DNA from: Chlamydia trachomatis
Lineage (GTDB): Bacteria; Chlamydiota; Chlamydiia; Chlamydiales; JAAKFR01
Direction: 5' to 3'
DNA: 9,564 bases
Assembly (NCBI GenBank): GCA_945861315.1
Contig: CAMAUB010000037.1
Location: forward strand, 1 to 9,564
Shown here: piece by piece, positions 6,253-9,564 of the stretch
Layout: each line of letters begins with the position of its first letter
Numbering within the stretch: the first letter of the stretch is position 1
The notes under the pieces: generated by a model
Seen by the model: only the letters and a program-made list of their open reading frames with translations
Databases searched by the model: none
Told to the model about the DNA's origin: nothing
Translations under genes and position numbers: made by a program

Positions 6253-6327
6253 GTAGGCGAAAAACGCACGAAAAAAAGATGCGCAAAAAGATCCATTTAA
6301 CGACCATGAGAAGTTACGCAAGATGTC
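6229..6327. mobile_element. MITE-like element, 99 bp, perfect 17-bp inverted ends, TA target duplication
   Basis: GACATCTTGCGTAACTT (6229-6245) is exactly complementary to 6311-6327, and both ends are bordered by TA (6227-6228 and 6328-6329), giving 19 bp of symmetry. The 65-base centre is purine-rich and encodes no transposase. TA duplication with short perfect ends is typical of non-autonomous IS630/Tc1-mariner elements; the family is inferred. Deleting the element plus one TA joins ATG AAA ATG CTC TTT GCA TTA to TTA CTA GCC in frame and recreates a normal signal peptide, which is strong evidence that this was an insertion. Alternatives are a regulatory hairpin or an invertible segment. Confidence 0.78.
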
Positions 6328-7088
6328 TATTACTAGCCAGCTGCGCTTTTAACACACTTATTGCCCTACCTATTGGTAATACTGGGACATTTGAATCCCA
6401 AGCGGGCTTTTGGGGCAACTATGTCTTTAACCGCCACCTTACACTCACCAAATCTGAAAGAGAAGTTCCTAAAACTGAAATCTATACTAGTGGTGGCCTT
6501 GTCAGCTACGCCCCGATTGATCGAGTCCAAATTGATATTGGGCTTGGAGTAACAGACATCAAATTCAATACGTATCTCTCTTCTATCTCTCTTGAAGATG
6601 CTGGAAGTGAAAATATTTTTGTTGAAACTGACGCCTCATTCTCCTACAGCCTAGGTGTGCGTGCCAAAGCCTTCACCTTTCATAACTTCACTGCAGGCTT
6701 CGAAGCTGAGTACTTTTCTGCTCGTCCAAGGGTCCACTCGCTTACCAACCGCGTCTATGATTCAATCGTCTATCCAAATGCGCACCTTAAGTATCAAGAA
6801 ACTCAACTTGGCTGTGCACTTACCTATCCATTAACCATCTCAAACTTTGCAACATTTATCCCCTATGCTGGGGTCAAATTCAGCCATGTCCATGGCACTT
6901 TTTCAGATATCCTGGTCTCCATTTCAGGAGTAGATATCCCACTGAGTTACATTGAGTTGAAACAAGACCGTTCCATTGGCTATGCGATTGGATCGACTCT
7001 CTTTAACGGCACTATTTGGAATATAACAGCAGAAGGACGCTTCTCTGATGAAACAGCCTTTTCCATCATGACAAATTTTATTTTCTAA
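6306..7088 (+). CDS. MOMP-like outer membrane beta-barrel protein (second of two), 5' end altered by insertion
   Basis: 260 residues from ATG 6306. Residues 1-20 (MRSYARCLLLASCAFNTLIA) still make a plausible signal peptide; the mature part starts LPIGNTGTFESQAGFWGNYV and ends FSIMTNFIF with a terminal Phe, the layout of the preceding porin. Residues 2-8 are encoded by the right end of the inserted element (6229-6327). The inferred native protein began at 6208 as MKMLFALLLASCAFNTLIA, behind AAGGAG. Other present-day starts in the same frame are GTG 6249, which overlaps the TGA of the orphaned leader and would add a very basic 19-residue extension, and ATG 6279; none has its own ribosome-binding site. 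The rest of the frame is undamaged, so the gene is either recently hit or still used, perhaps through restart after the leader peptide. A 19-bp hairpin next to the start could lower translation. Confidence 0.8.
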   Translation: MRSYARCLLLASCAFNTLIALPIGNTGTFESQAGFWGNYVFNRHLTLTKSEREVPKTEIYTSGGLVSYAPIDRVQIDIGLGVTDIKFNTYLSSISLEDAGSENIFVETDASFSYSLGVRAKAFTFHNFTAGFEAEYFSARPRVHSLTNRVYDSIVYPNAHLKYQETQLGCALTYPLTISNFATFIPYAGVKFSHVHGTFSDILVSISGVDIPLSYIELKQDRSIGYAIGSTLFNGTIWNITAEGRFSDETAFSIMTNFIF

Positions 7089-7185
7089 AAAACGTGTGTT
7101 ATACCAATTGCAAGAAATAAGTTCATAAAATCATGCCAGATCGTGCAGTAGATTTGATCAAGCATTTCGAAGCTCATATAGTCGA

Positions 7186-9564
<2,379 letters not shown>

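Noticed and set aside
7089..7185. Possible terminator between the second porin and transketolase
   Set aside because: No stable stem followed by a T-run was found on either strand.

Overview
The window looks like the chromosome of a Chlamydiae member outside the classical Chlamydiaceae (a Waddlia/Simkania-type 'environmental' chlamydia; the genus cannot be fixed from sequence alone). Two things point there. First, the gene order alaS / transketolase / AMP nucleosidase / elongation factor P / small protein / metallophosphoesterase is, as I recall it, the order of the CT749-CT754 region of Chlamydia trachomatis. Second, there are two paralogous outer-membrane proteins whose mature N-termini (LPLGNPSEP..., LPIGNTG...) and terminal Phe resemble the chlamydial major outer membrane protein (MOMP). 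Organism and synteny rest on memory, not on a search.

Layout. 1-873 (+): C-terminal part of a GT9 heptosyltransferase-like enzyme. 1006-1860 (+): metallophosphoesterase. 1913-4423 (-): a compact operon read right to left, efp > epmA > HAD hydrolase > small FlgM-like protein, with overlapping genes up to the HAD stop. 4626-5435 (+): amn, whose stop overlaps the start of the first MOMP-like porin (5432-6193). A second MOMP-like porin follows (about 6306-7088). 7186-9171 (-): transketolase, divergent from alaS (9247 to the window end, partial).

The accessory layer is two short non-coding elements with the anatomy of miniature inverted-repeat transposable elements (MITEs). One (2214-2359, 22-bp inverted ends, 8-bp flanking near-duplication) sits exactly between the HAD stop codon and the FlgM-like gene. 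The other (6229-6327, 17-bp perfect inverted ends, flanked by TA) lies inside the signal-peptide region of the second porin. Removing it with one TA in silico restores a clean signal peptide, MKMLFALLLASCAFNTLIA, placed after a strong ribosome-binding site. The present gene seems to survive by starting translation within the element, whose right end encodes replacement N-terminal residues.

Working together: EpmA modifies EF-P on the conserved lysine present here (K34), so efp-epmA is a substrate-enzyme operon, with a HAD phosphatase translationally coupled to it. Transketolase and AMP nucleosidase both touch pentose phosphates (Amn releases ribose 5-phosphate). The small protein resembles the anti-sigma-28 factor FlgM, of interest because chlamydiae carry a sigma-28. 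No tRNA, rRNA, CRISPR or intact transposase was seen, and no gene-free stretch exceeds 300 bases.
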